From a virus, in IMG/VR virus record IMGVR_UViG_3300022689_000474, positions 62,001 to 126,000 of that record: a stretch of DNA of 64,000 nt; one strand, written 5' to 3'. The notes under the pieces were generated by a model that was not told where the DNA came from, did not search any database, and saw only the letters and a list, made by a program, of their open reading frames with translations. Position numbers and translations under genes: made by a program. Below are positions 47,005 through 62,000 of the stretch, piece after piece; the first letter of the stretch is position 1, and the number at the start of each line of letters is the position of its first letter.

Positions 47005-50000
47005 ATGTACTTTTCTAATATATCAAATAAGAATCAATTATTCTCTCGTAGTACTTTATTTAACTCTTCTATGACTTCTGAGTTGAATAAAAAGTTCTCT
47101 TTTGATATTTATAATAATAAAAGTAATTATATTCCATCTGATTATATTAATAATTTAAGTACAGATATAGATCCTATAAATAGTCTTATAAATGAATCTT
47201 CTCTTCAATCTAGACTCTCTGGTAATACTAATCAATATTCTATACCTCCATCTAGAAAGTTATTAAATACTTCTTTTAGTCTTCCTCTTGAGAATAGAGC
47301 CCCTTATTTAGGTGGTATATCTTCTAGTCTATATAACTCTTTAACTCAATCAAATTTAGGTAATATTGATACTTCTAATATTACTCTTACACCTTCTAAT
47401 TATTCTTATGTTAAGTCTAATGTTGATTCTATAGATACTTCTAATATCGGTTTTAATAACTCATCAAAATATTCTTTCATAAAGTCAGATACATCTTCCA
47501 TAGATACTTCTGGTATTAGTTTTAATACCCCTTCTAAACCTCATTCCTCTTCTATTAATGAGGCTATTAGATCTAATATTTCAGGAAGTTCTATAGTTAT
47601 TCCCTCAAGTACTTATTTAGATCCTGTCTCTAGAAATCAAGCTTATAGAGATACACTTAAACCTCAAAGTGGTTATATTGATAGTACAACTAAAGGTTTT
47701 AATCAACATTTTAGAGATTTAATGAAGCCGAAGTATGTAGCTTTAAGAGAAGAAAGTATTCGGGAATATGTTGATACTATCAAACCACAAAGTGGTTATA
47801 TGGAAGATGTAAGTAAAGATATACATTTAAGATATAAAGATAATAGTAAAAGGGGTATCTCAAGTATCAATAATAAAGACTTTTTAGAATATTTACCTTC
47901 TGAGGATATTAATTTTAGGAGTGCTAATAATCTAGAAGGGGTTAAAGAATATAATCAATTAAATTTCAAATCTAAAACTAAAACTTCTGTCTCTTCATTA
48001 GCAAAGAAAGTTGAATTAACTCAAGCAGGTTTGGATAATTATCAAAGAGTCATTCAGTTAGTATTCGACTTTGAGAATAGAAGTACAGAAGGAGTCAGAC
48101 TTCCTCAATTAGCTTCTATGAGGGAAAAAAGATATGAAATGTTGGGGGCTGGTGCTTTATACGACCCAAGAAAGAATGTAGTTGCAGTAGATGACTCTAT
48201 TATAGGGCAATTAAATAGAGGTAAACTTACAAAAGAATCTTTCGGCACTTTAGCTCATGAATTAGCACATTCTTATCAGAACCACTTTGGTAATACATGG
48301 AAAAAACAAAGAGCCTTTGAGAATAGAGTTTATTCTGCTGATATAGATGAAGTTAAACCAGGTAATTTAATTCAAGATAAATATACCAAAAGGGTAGTAA
48401 AGAGATCATTAGAATCTATAGCTCTGACTAAACAAAATATGCCGGAAGGTCTTACAAAAGAAAGAAGAGAAAGTGCTATCAGAAGATCTACTGCTAATGA
48501 GTTAGATGCATATTCATTAGAGGATAGAATTACTCGGAGTGTTGATGTAGACCGAATATTTGATCCTGATTATAAACTTACTAAAGTTGGTTATCGTACT
48601 GAAGATACTATTAGAAAAGTAAGAGCTACAAGAGAATTTAATAAAAAATTACTTACAGGTACTATAGGTACAACAGCAGTAGTAGGTTTAGGTGCTATTG
48701 CTTATTCATTATTTAGAAATAGAGAGGAGTCAAAATCTGAAGAGAGTAATAATGATAAATTAGTGTTAGGAAGTATTGTAGGGTCTTCTTTCTTATTAGG
48801 AAGTATTAGACAGACTACATTTGGCCCTTATAAAACTTCAGAACATTTAGGAGAATCTTCAATTGCTCAAAGAAATTTAAAGAAAGCTACTAAAAAGGTA
48901 TTTGATTATCTAGGGGTAGACTTTGATCTTTCTCAAACTCCTACAATTGCTGCTTTTGGACCTGATATTCCAAAAGGATTAGGAGGTGCTTATGTAGCAA
49001 AGTATAATGAATTGGTATTAAATCAAGAAATATATGGTGAACTAGTAAGTGGAAAAATCTCTAGAAATTCATTCTCCCTGTTGGCTCATGAATTAGTTCA
49101 TGCTTATCAAGCTAATGTAGGTGGTAATATTCAGAAAAAACTTCTTTCTGATGAAGAAGTAAATCTATTACCTAAAAAAATTCTTGATATGGCAAAGAAG
49201 TCTGCAGCAGTTCAACCGTATGAATCTAAAGAATATTGGGAATCTTTTAGAAAAGAAGTAGAAGCTTATGACGTTCAATTTCAAATATTAGCCAAAAAAA
49301 AGAAATATATAAGTCCTAAATATAGGCAGACACGAATTAATCCCGTTTCTACATCTATTGATCAACCTACTTCTCCTAAACCACCCTTTCAGCCCTCTTT
49401 ACCTCCTACTAAGCCTAAGCCCCAATTACTTCTACCTCCGGCCAAGTCTATTAGTCCTAGATCTGTTAATCAATCTATTCTACCACCCGGATTAACCGTC
49501 CCATCTCCTATTTCTCCTTACCCTAGTCCTCCTGGTAAGTCTAAGCCCCAATTGCTTCTCCCTCCTGCTAAGCCTATTAGTCCTAGATCTATTAGTCAAT
49601 CCATTTTACCCCCCGGATTAACTATTCCATCTCCTATTTCTCCTTCACCCAGTCCCTCTCCTAAGTCTAAGCCCCAATTACTTCTACCTCCTGCTAAAGT
49701 TATAAGTCCTAGACCTGTTAGTCAATCTCTTCTACCCCCCGGATTAACGGTTCCATCTCCCATTTCTCCTCCCCCTAGTCCTTCCTCTAGTAGGTTGGGG
49801 AGTCAGTTACTTTTACCTCCTGCTAAAGCTATAAGTCCTAGACCTGTTAGTCAGTCCATTATACCTCCGGGACTAACTATCTCCTCTCCTATTTCTCCTG
49901 AAATTAGTTCTTCTCCAAGCCCCCCTTTTAGTCCAAGACTTAATAATCAACCACTCTTACCTCCTGGGAAATCACTAGAAGAGGTAAATATGATAAAAGG

Positions 50001-53000
50001 TATTGGTCTTAAGAACATTATTCAGGGACAAAATCTTAGATCTTTAAGAAATACTTCTTTAGGAGCTATTGGGATAGGAATAGGTTTGGCTATAGGTATA
50101 AATCAATTTATTTATTCATCAAATAGAGAAATAAGTTCTAGAGAATTTAAAGAGATAGACGATTCCCTTGATAGAAGGATGAGAAGTGTTCGGATTAATA
50201 GAGAGCAAGAAAGAATGGAAATAGAGGCTGAAGAAAGGGTAAATAAAATGATTGAAAATAGTATTACAGAAGAGGATAAAAGATTTATAGAAGAGCATTC
50301 TAACCAACTAAAAGAAAGACTACAATCATTAAATAGTGCTAGAGTCTCACAAGACAATACAGTCAACAGTACGTCTAGTAGTTCTAATGAACTTCCTTCA
50401 ATTCTTCCAGAAAGAACAATATTTGGGAGTATTTCACCACCATTAGTTTTATCTAATGAAATTGATCTATTAAATGAACCTTTAGACTCAAGGACTCAAA
50501 CTAAAGTTGCTTCTGGATCTCAACAGTATGTTCAAAGACAAGAAGCATTAGCTCGAGGAGAGTTGTATACAGATGAAGGTGCATCTATTTCTATCGGGAA
50601 ATGGACTCGTGAACCTATGACTAATAGATCTAATGAAGAATGGAAATCTCTTTTAAAGAAAGAATCAGACTTTGTTAGGTCATTAAATAGAGATGATCAA
50701 ATAAATGTATTATTGGGTGATAGTCTAACTCAATGGTTTAGACCGTATCAACTTCCTCAAAAAGAAGATACAACTTGGTTAAATCAAGGAATATCCGGTC
50801 AAAATATACAACAGATTGATCAAAGGATTGATATCCTTAAATCAATGAAAGGAGATAAAGTATTCATAATGGCCGGTATTAATGATTTAAGACAAGGAAG
50901 ATCTGATAAAGAAATACTAGAAAGATACTCTTCTATGCTTGATAATGTCAAGAAGAGTGATGTTGCTGATGAAGTTGTAGTACAATCTATACTTCCCACA
51001 AGATTAGATAATTTACCTACTAATAGGATTAAGTCACTTAACTCTCAAATTAAAGCTATGGCGGAGAAGAGAGGAATGACTTATATTGATCTCCTCCCCC
51101 ATTTCTTAAATGAAGAAGGTCGGTTAAAAAAAGAATATACTACTGATGGTATACATCTTTCTAGAAAAGGATATGACACTTGGTCTAAATTAATGTCTCA
51201 ACATCTAAATGGAAAGGGAGAAGAACAAGATATTAATATTTTGGGGAATCAAGAGAAATTAGAAAGGAACACTAATCAGGCTGGAGAAAGTATTATACCT
51301 CCATCTAGTTCAGTAGCTAGACAGGCAGCTAAAAATAATAAAGATAAAGAACAGACTCTTTCTTCAAGTGCTGGAGGTGGTGGTAGTAAACCACCTGGTA
51401 CTCCTAGAACTTCTACTCCTCCTCCTCCTGAAGAACCTGATCCTCGAAAGAAAGCAGGACTATATACTAATATGGATGATCAGGAAAAGAAAAGTTGGGT
51501 GGATAGATTAAAGTCTGCTGTAGGGTTTATGAGAGATGAAAAAGTTGAAGATGTTATTAAAGTAGTAGGTGTTACTGCTGGTATTACTGCTGGTATGTTA
51601 GGTACTATTAAAGGTGTAGAGGTTCTATTCTCTAATGTGAATAGAATCTTTAGTTCTTTGAGAAGTTCTATAGCTCTCTCTACTTCATCTAGTTCCTCCC
51701 CTGGTCAATCAGTTACTTCCCCTCAGCCTACCTCTTCTACTAGAACTCCAGGTCAACCAGCTGTCCCATCCCAATCCTCTTCTCCTACTACACCTGTATC
51801 TCAATCTACCCCTTCTACTAGAACTCCAGGTCAACCAACTGTCCCCTCCCAACCCACTTCTCCTACTACACCTAGGGCTCCAGGTCAACCAGCTGTCCCA
51901 TCCCAATCCTCTTCTCCTACTACAACTGCATCTCAATCTACCCCTTCTACTAGAACTCCCGGTCAACTAGTTATCCCATCTCAACCTTCTTCTCCTACTA
52001 GGGCTCCAGGTCAACCAGTTAGTCCACCTCAACCAAGAGGGCCTGCCCCTTCTTCTTCAGTAGGGAGTAACTTACCAAATAGATCTATAAGTAGTGGACC
52101 GCCTTCATCTCCATTATCAAGTACTCCTTCAGTAAGAACTAGAGGTAAAGGAGGTATGGGATTTATGTTAGGTGCAGGTCTTGTATCTTTAGGAGTAATG
52201 GGAGTTATTGGAGGAATAGCTGGTTATATGGTCTTTTCTCCTAGTGAAGATAGAACATCAGGAGAAAGGAGAGATGATTTCTATTCCAGTCCAGAAGTAG
52301 AACAAAGTAGAAAAGAAAGAGAAATAAGAGAAAGACAGTTAATAGAACAAGAGAAAAGAATTACGGGGAGACCAGATAGAAGTATAGATAGAGATACTAG
52401 TTTATTATTAAGGAATAGTAGAGAAAATAGGGACGGAAGTTCTGTAAGAAGGCAATTATCTTATAGAGAATATATGGCATTACAGACGGGAAGAAGTGAA
52501 GAACATTCATTACAACCTGAAATTAGTAGACCTTCTTCTTTATCTTTAGATGAACATTTAGCTATACAAAACCAAGGCCAAATCCGTAGAAGAGTTAGTA
52601 GAGATATAGATCAATCTAGAGGTATTAGAGCATCTGATTTATCATTTGAAGAGTTTTTAGAGATACAATCTGAAAGACCAGAGATAGAAAGAAGAAGAGA
52701 ACGTATAAATAGGGGGGATAGTAGATCTAGAACTCTATCATTAGGAGAATATCTATCTATGGGTGAAGAAAGAAGAGTATCTATAGGGAGTGATGATAAT
52801 AGATCTAGAGCTAGATATCTAGCCATCATGGAAAGTAGTGAATCTTCTATAGATGATAGGTATAGAAGAGCTAATAGATTAATAATAAATAGACCTGATA
52901 GGGAGTTAACGACTCCACTATTACCTCAAGGAAGTCATGAACCCCGTCCAGAAAAACACATTGACATGAGTTATGACGAGGAATATTTAGGAATATGGGA

Positions 53001-56000
53001 ATTTGGTTCTAAAACTAGAGGTCTATTAAGTCAAATACAGAAAGGTACATTATATGGAGGGTTTTATCAAAGGCCCTCAAGTCCTTATGGAAATATATAT
53101 ATTGATTTAGCTAGTAGAGAAGTTCCTACTATAATGCCTCCTACTAGTGGTACTGGATATCTATATGAAAATAGGAAAAGATATATGGAAAAGTTAAGAG
53201 AAAGTGGAGTTCCAGTAGTACAGGTTGGTGACTTCCACGCTAAAGCATTTATAGGTACTAATATTAAAGATGAAGAAATAGCTATAGTACTAACAGGTAA
53301 TTTAACTAGATCTGCTTTAGAGTCTGGTGTTCCGGATGAGGCAATTATGACTAATGAATCTATAAAAGATAGATTTTTAAGAACTTTTTTCAATCAACGT
53401 CCAAAGTTTTATCAAAGTAATATTGGTTTAGTTGTAAAAGATTCAGAAAAGATTGGTCAACTTAAAGAAATCTTATTTAATATACAGACAAAGGGGGTAT
53501 CTTACTCAACAGAAGATTTTATAGTAGGGGGAGCTATGGGAAATAGTAGAGAGAGAATAGTAGATTTTATACTACAAAAGTCTAAAACTGGAGATGATAT
53601 TAGTATTACTTCACCATATATTGATGACCCAGAAATAGTAAGAGCTTTAGTTCAAGCTAAACAACAATCTGGTGTTACTATTAGACTAATAACTTCTAAA
53701 GAAGGTTCTGGAATAAGAGCTTATTCACAAGCCATTTCAACACTTCAAGCAAGTGGTATAGAAGTATATGCTCCAAAGGGAACTCAGTCTTATTTACCTC
53801 ATGAGAAGATGATACTTATAGGTAATGATTATATAGTAGGTTCTCATAACTTTACTTCTAAGGCTTCTGATAGACAAATAGAAATAAGTCTAATGGGTAA
53901 TGACCCTAGAATAGCTTCTTTAATGCAAGCTGATTTTATCAGACAAATAGAAGAAGGTTATGTATCTCTTAAAGAAGGTTCGGGAGCTAGAAGATCTATG
54001 ATGTTAGGTACCAGTCCTTTACTTAGTGGTTTATACGCAGGTAGTGATAAAGCTGGTACTCTTTTATTAGACCCTAATATGGGGGCTTCTTATTTCTATG
54101 GGAGAGCTTTATATAATAATCAACAAAGACAGGCTAGAGCTCATCATAGAGTTATAGATCAAGAGACTTCAGGTGTAGCTACAGCTATGTATAAAGCTGC
54201 ATATCTAGCTAAATTGAATGAAGGGGAATTAATTCCACAACATAGTGATTTAGATAGAATACCAGGAATAGTACAACAGTATGATAGAGAGTTATATACA
54301 CCTGGTATAGGTGCAATATTAAATGAAAAAGTCTTTATGAGATTAGGTCTAGGAAGATTATATAAAGATGAGCTAGGATTCTTACCATCAGCGATGGGAG
54401 CTTTAGGTTCAGTCTTAGATAAAACTTATTTATATTTAAATCCCAATGCTAACTTTCCAGGAATTACGCATTATTTTAAGGAAATGGATATTAAAGATTC
54501 TTCATATAGAGATAGACCTGCACCTGTAGGATTATTTGAGGCGGGGTTAAGTGAATTAGCTTTCTTAGGACAAGCATCAGCTCAAGGTATATTATTCTAT
54601 ATGATTGTAGGAGAACCTATATCTATGTTCTTATCAGAGACTATAAAGAATGATGTAGAAAGAGTTATTTCTAATAGTCTTAGTACAGATTTAAATCAAT
54701 TCTATTCAACTTCATCTAGACTTCATAGGAGGGCAAACTTATCAATGGCTAGTGCTTTTAAAAGTCCCCTATCAGCTAGGATGGAAGTATTATCTACGAT
54801 GGATAATTTAAGGAAGATAGATGCTGAATACTTTGGTGCTGAGAATCCGGGCCTTAGTATTTATCATTTCTCTTCTATGTATTTGAGAGGGAGAAGTGGA
54901 ATATTATTGAATGAAGTTATGAAACCATTCTTAATGGAAATAGTTAATCCATATGATCCTATGGATGTACAAAGTAATAGAGGTTTTTCTAATGTTATAG
55001 ATAGATTTATAGAAGAAGTTAGTAGACCTGTAGGATTAGCAGCTATAAGTCCTTCTGATCCTCATTTAGATTCAATAAAAATAACTAGAACAGATGTACA
55101 AAGGGGATTATATAAACAAGGGTTTTCTAGGAATCAAGTACAAAGTATGAAGATAGATGAAATAATAGGATATAAATATGCTAGAGAACAATTTGTTAAT
55201 AAAGCGAGAGATTTCTTAGATACATCTACATTTAGATCTTCTTTAATATCAAATAGAGTAAATAGCTTCAAGACTTTTATTGATAGATTTGGAAATTATC
55301 AAGATTTTAATACTAAACAATTAGCTAATCTATTTAGTCAATTAGAAATAATAGAGAATAGTGTAGATCCTACAGATGTAGATGTAATAGAAGATATACA
55401 TATGATAAGAAGGAGATTGATGCAAATAGGTGCTCAGATAGAAGATCCAGCTAAAAGATTATCTAGAAATAGGAAAGCTGATATCAGTCTTACTAAAGAA
55501 GGAAGGTTAATAGGTGATATCGACTTTGAAATTACTAATGAAGGAATAGATAGATCTTCATCTATAGCTAGAAGATTACAAGATATATTAGATGAGATAC
55601 CTTTAAATCCTCTTAACTGGAGAATGTTTAATAAGTATCGTGCTATTAGAGGTATAACGGGTCAAGACTTAGAAAGTGAAGGTTATTTAAGAATAACGAC
55701 TACAGGACAACAAGATACTGGAAGAGTTATTCCAAGAGTAAGAACTGTAGGAGAATTATTTTCTTTCACTGATTTAACTCAAGTAATGAGGGAGATATTA
55801 TTTGGAAGAGGAGGTTTTTCTCAACATTTAGCCAGAGCGGAAGTATTTAGTGATAGAGAAAGATTAATAAGATTAAATAGAGTTTCTCAAGTAAGTAACT
55901 TTGAAGATCTAACCTTTAAAGATGCTAGTAGTATTTGGTTTGATAGAAAGATAGGTTATGCAGGTAAGATGGCTGTAGATAAAATTCATACTGTATGGAA

Positions 56001-59000
56001 TGCTACTATTGGTTTTGCTTATGAATCTTCTAAAAGAGTTATAGATAAATATAGATATTTACAAGGTTCATTATTGGCACCTTTTGGAATAGGTAGAGAA
56101 AAAGGATTATTAAGGGGTAGTAAGGCCTTAAAGGATATGGAATATTACTTAATGAATATGGAAGATGAAACTACAGGTCTTAAAGCTATAAGTTGGGGTG
56201 ATGATTTAGATGAAATAAAAGAAGCAATAAAGTCTTTAGAACAAGAAGCAATAGAAGAGTTTAGAAGTTTAAGTAATACTGAAAGATTGACTAAATATGG
56301 TTCTTTAAATGAATCAGAGTATATAGATAGATATGTTAGTGAAAATATACAGAGAGCTACTAGTAGTATAGATCCAACTGCTAGAAGATTGAATTGGTTA
56401 GATGAAAATGTTGTAAAAAGTCTTGCAGAAGCTGAAGAAGTTAGAAGTAGATTTATGAATAATCCCGAGAGACCTTTTGACTTTGTAGAAATACAAGAAA
56501 GGTTAAGAGCAGAGACTTTAGGTTTATTTAGAATGGGGACTGTTAAAGATGAAGCTTTAAAGAATAGAATGGTTCGTATGAGTCCGGGTATAGGAAGAGA
56601 TGTAACTGGAAAGATGACTAAAGGTACTTTAACTACTACTGCTTTATCTATATCAGTATTATCATCTTTAATATTATCTGATTTATTCCAAAGTACTTCT
56701 GGAGTTAGTCTATTTACTCAATTGGGTTTCTCTCTATTTAGTGGAGGTGGTCCTATAGGAAGATTAATGGGTAATGAACAAGGAGAATTGGGTATCAATA
56801 CACATTTTGAAGGAGATAGATTATTTCCTGATATACCTGGTCTAGGTAGAGTTGGAACTACATTATTAACTACAGCAGGTACACTATATGCTGCTCATGT
56901 AATAGGTACATCTGCTTTAAGGGCTGAAGCTATAAATTATAGTTTCACGACTGATTTCATGTTTCAACAATTAAAGTCGGAGACTGGAACTGATATTGTT
57001 TTATCAGCAGCTAGAGGATCAAATGAAGCGGATATCTCATTAAGACAAAAAGTATTAAGTGGAGAAATAAAGAAAGGAAGGGAGTTATCAGATTTTATAG
57101 ATAACAATCCTACTAGGACTATTAGTATGAGAATGAAGTATAAAGATACATTTGAAGCTTCACTGTCTCTAATGAAAAAGGGAGATATGTTAAATATCCG
57201 TTCTATGAGATTTAGAGGCAATACATGGTTAAATACTATGATTGCCTATGCAGGCTTATCAATTGGTGGTAAAGCTTTAGTCTCTTCTACTTCTTCTTTA
57301 CTCAATCATATGAGGGAATCTCAAGGGAGTCTCGATCCTTTAGCTTTTGGTGTTGCTGGTGCATTGATTGGATCTAAAATGACTAGAAGTTTTGGTGGAG
57401 GTCTTGCCGGTCTTTTAATAGGTGGATTAGGTTCTTATGTTATGAATAAGATGGGTGTTAAAGTATTTAATCTTGGAGATCCTGGTTCGGTTGTAGATAA
57501 TCAAGGGGCTACTCTATTAGGAGAGTTATCCGACTTTAGGAATTCTGTAATGGCCAACTTTGATAAAAGTTCTAGAATTGAATTGATGGCAGCTTTAGTA
57601 TCTCAAGGAATAGAATCACCTTATGGTTTATTTAAACAAGAAGCTTCAGGTACTGATGTTAAAGTAGTAGCTAAACAGGTTACTTCTCCTATAATACAGT
57701 TCTTTATGGCAAAAAGAACTAAGGGACAATATACTGATTATTCAGGAAAGGTAGTTGATCCAGGTATAACTACATATTCTTTAGGTATACAAGGACCGCC
57801 TATAACAGGGATGTCAGTTGGTATCCAATTACCATTTAAGATATTAAAAGATAGACCGGAGAATAATAGTTCTGGATATATGAATAGAGGCAGTAGAAAT
57901 TTTAATCTTGTATATAATGATGAAACAGATATTTTAGATTATTTATATGGAGTAGGAATGATAGCTACATCTGCTCAGATGTTAAGTTATTCATTAAGAA
58001 CTATTGGTGCTATAGGTTCTCCTTTAACTCCATCAGCTGGTAGTACTTTAGGACAATATAGAGAAACTGCCGATAATTTATTTACAGAATCAGGTAAAAG
58101 GATAGGTAAATTTGGTACCGCAGTAGAAGATGTTGGAATGATATTACCTAATACTATTCATAGAGTAGCTCAATATATCTTCTCTTCTGATTATGATGTC
58201 TATAATCAAATAGAACTAAGAATGAAAAGGAGATATGAGATGTCTAAAGGTATAGAGGGTGGAGATCTTACATCTGTTAGATCTTTTAATAGATCTAGAA
58301 TGTTAATTAGATATACATCTAAAGCTGCTTTTGGGGCTTTTGTATTAAATTTTGGGGCTGGTCTAGTACAAGATGATGATAAATTTCAAGAGAATTCTTT
58401 AGTACTAAATATGAGTGGTGTTGGTTTGGGTGTGGCTGCTGGAGTAGGTCAAGATTATCTAGCTGGTGTATCTAGAGCTATGAGAGTATCTAATGCTGGT
58501 AGAGCTCTACGTATGACTAGATTACGTAAAAATTTACTTCCTTATGCTTTATCTGGACTTGTGGGATTTCATCTTACTGATGATAGATTTGGGGTTTTTA
58601 CTGGGATGAGTAATGAATATGTTAAACAACAAAAACATGATGAATATTATTCTTATCATAGGGAAGCAGTTATAGGTACTTATGCTGTAGCTATGGGTAC
58701 ATTAGGTGCTACATTTGGAAGAATGGGTATGGATTCAGGTCAAGTATTAGAAGAATATTCAAGAGCCCTTAATTCTTTAAATGAATTAGAAGATATACAA
58801 CAGGCAAATACAGCAGGAGGGGGAGTATTAAGAAGAGTAAGAAGAGCATATCAAGCTCATCGAGTAGAAGAATTAGAAAAAGAAGCTCAACAGATAGTAG
58901 ATTACTTCAGACATAGAAGTAAACAAATAGAAGAGACATTTGATTTAGTATCTTCAGCTTATCCTAATGTAGCCCCTGAGACATTAAGAGAATTCCATAT

Positions 59001-62000
59001 TAATAAGGCAAGACAGATTATAGAAGATACGGGGTCTATGTCAGCTAGGGATATAATGAATAGACAGGATGAAGCTACAGCATTAATACAACATGTAAAT
59101 AGATCTAGGGGTGCGTATATTGATGCAAGGTTATCTAGTAGAAGATTTTCAGGTAGATTAATGAAAGGTATGATAGGAGTTCCAATAGCTACACATATAA
59201 TAGGATCTTTATTACATTCTATTAACCCTGAAGTTTTTAATGCTAATAAGTTCTATGATTGGTTGGAGAGTAGAGGTACTAATTTTGATGCTAATGCTCC
59301 ATTTATGAAAACAAGAAATGTTATAGCAGATGCTATTAGAGCTATAACATTTACTGATAGATCAATAGACTCTGGTATTAGTTTAGATCAAACTTTTAGG
59401 AGTGCAGCAGCTTCAGGAGGTTTTTATCAACCTGTATCTCATGAAAAGTTATTAATACGACAGACTGGATATGCTAGGTCAATGACCAAGTTATTCAGAG
59501 ACCTATCTGAGATAGCTATTCTTGATGATGTAAATCCATTTATAAGTGGTCCTTTAGGTGCAGGTGCTTCTATTAGGAGAGGAGATAGAGGTACAGTATT
59601 AACACCTTATATACAAATACAAACATCTGGAAGTGATATATCAACAGCTTCATACTCTATGAGTTCAAGATTCTTCTTTAGAAATGTATTACAAGGGAAT
59701 AATGATTTAGTATTTGAGATACAAAATGCTATGAGGATGAAGAATGAATTTATGAAGAAAGGTTTAGATCCTTCAGTAGTAATGAGAAGAACAGCTTTAA
59801 ATATATTAATGGCTACTTCATCATTACAACCTAGAAAGAAACCAAGAAGAGCTTCTAGATTATCAGACAGTCAATTATCAAGTCTAGCTTCGGATACTTT
59901 ATTAATGGCATCATTAAAGGAAAGGATGGCAATACAGAAACATAGTAATTATCAACCAGTAGAGTCAATAGTGACTCAAATGTTAATAGAACAAATGATG
60001 CCAACTCATAAGTATTTAGATAATATGTTAATGAATGTATTATCTCCAGAGAATGCTAAGAAGTTAGGTATAGGTGTAGGTAAGAATTTGGCAGCATATA
60101 TGATGGGAGATCCTTATTACTTATTATCTAGAAAGATAAATATGATGGGTATAAAATTCTTTGGAGATCAACCTGGTGGGGTAAGAGGTAGAGATATATC
60201 TAGTCAAGCTAGAGATTTTCCTGATTTATTTGGAGAGTATAGTTCTAAACATTTAGAGACATATACTATGGAAAATAGTAAGAGATCTCCTTTCTTAGAA
60301 TCATTAAGTGATAATAGTAGTCGTATATTTGGAGCTCTACCAGCACCTGTTAGTTTAATGTTAGGTTTGACTCTAGGTCTTAGTATTACTTCTAGACTTA
60401 TTGATTTTGCCAATGTTATTAAAGGAGGACATGAAATAAGTGAAGGTCAAAAGATGTTAAGAGAAATATCTAGTGAAAGATGGTTCACTAATGCTCCTGA
60501 ATCAGATAAGTTAAGGAATGTATGGGTCAGTATGAATTATCCCCAAATAGGAAGTTCAGAGCCTCTTGTAGCTGGAGCAAAAACATTACCAATCTTAAGT
60601 AAAGGATCTTTTCACTTCTTATTAAATCCTGCCTCTCATGATTCTTATAAAGTATCTCAATCTTTAAGAACTGGTTTATCAGAAGTACAGAAACAATTAG
60701 ATGAAGCTAGATTAAATTTTAGAGGTCAATCAGTAAATATATTTGAATATTTACAGATAAATAAAATAAAAGAATTAGAGGCCATATTAGGTGGAGTACC
60801 TAATCAAAGTCATATACAAGCTATGACAGTATATGATAATTCAGGTAATAGGGTATATGGTATTGATACAAATAAAGCTTGGATGGATAACTTAAATGAT
60901 GCTAGAGATTTACTTATGACTTCATCCAAGGGTATGGAACCTGAAACTGCTAGAAGGATGAAAGCTGTAATATCTGCTATGGAGACTGAGATTAAATCTC
61001 GTCATATAACTAATTTAAGTGATACTATTTTGGATCAAGTAACAGAACACTTTACTAAAGAAATAGATCATTATATTGATCAATATGTAGATTCTTTAAT
61101 GAATAATAAGGTTCAGATAAGTAGAAATGATTATAGAAGCATGTTGGAAAAAGCGAATATATCTGATATAGAAAATAGATTAGATAAATATTTTCCTTCT
61201 GCTCCTGGAGGTGGACCTATTAAATCAACTGTTGATGTTCCTGTAGCTGCATTTTTTATACCTAATGCCTCACCTGAAGAGATATTAGGAGTTAAAACAG
61301 AACAAGATTTATACAAATTAATTGAGGCGAGAGGAGAAGCTACTGGTCAGTTAGATGCTATATCTACAACTGATAGTTCAGGTGTTAGAGTAGCAGATAT
61401 GAGAACTAAACTTAAGTCGGCTGCAGCTAATTCTATTAGAGAAGAAGTAGCTAGAGAGTTAAAATTATTTAGTAATGACCCTAAGAAATTATCTAGACTC
61501 AGTTCTGGTCTCACAGGATCTATAAAACATATTGCTTCTTCAGTAACTAATAAAATATTCTTAAATGCATTAGGAGGGAGGACAGGAGAAGTTGAGAAGT
61601 CATTCTTTTCAGTCTTACGTCATCATTGGGGAGGTTTAGGAGTTACTCCTTCAGCAGATACTAAAAGAAGTCTAATAAATAATCTTAGGTCATTCATGTC
61701 TAGGATGACTAAAGGTTCAGCCCCTTATATTGCAGAAGATGAAATAGAAGTGGCTAAATTCCATTCATCAGTTTCTGTAGAGAGAGCTAAAAGAAAAGCT
61801 TTATCTTCTGTTGAATTACCAGAAGAAATGGCAGAATTAGAAGCGAGGAAAGCAGCAGGAGATCCAACAGCTTTAGATATAGCTAGAAAAACAGAAGAAA
61901 TAAATTTAAGGAAAGCTCCTTTATTAACTAAAGCAAGTAGAGGTCTTCAAAGTTTCTGGGATGTGGCTACATCTATTTTTGATATTATTGAAGCTATAGA

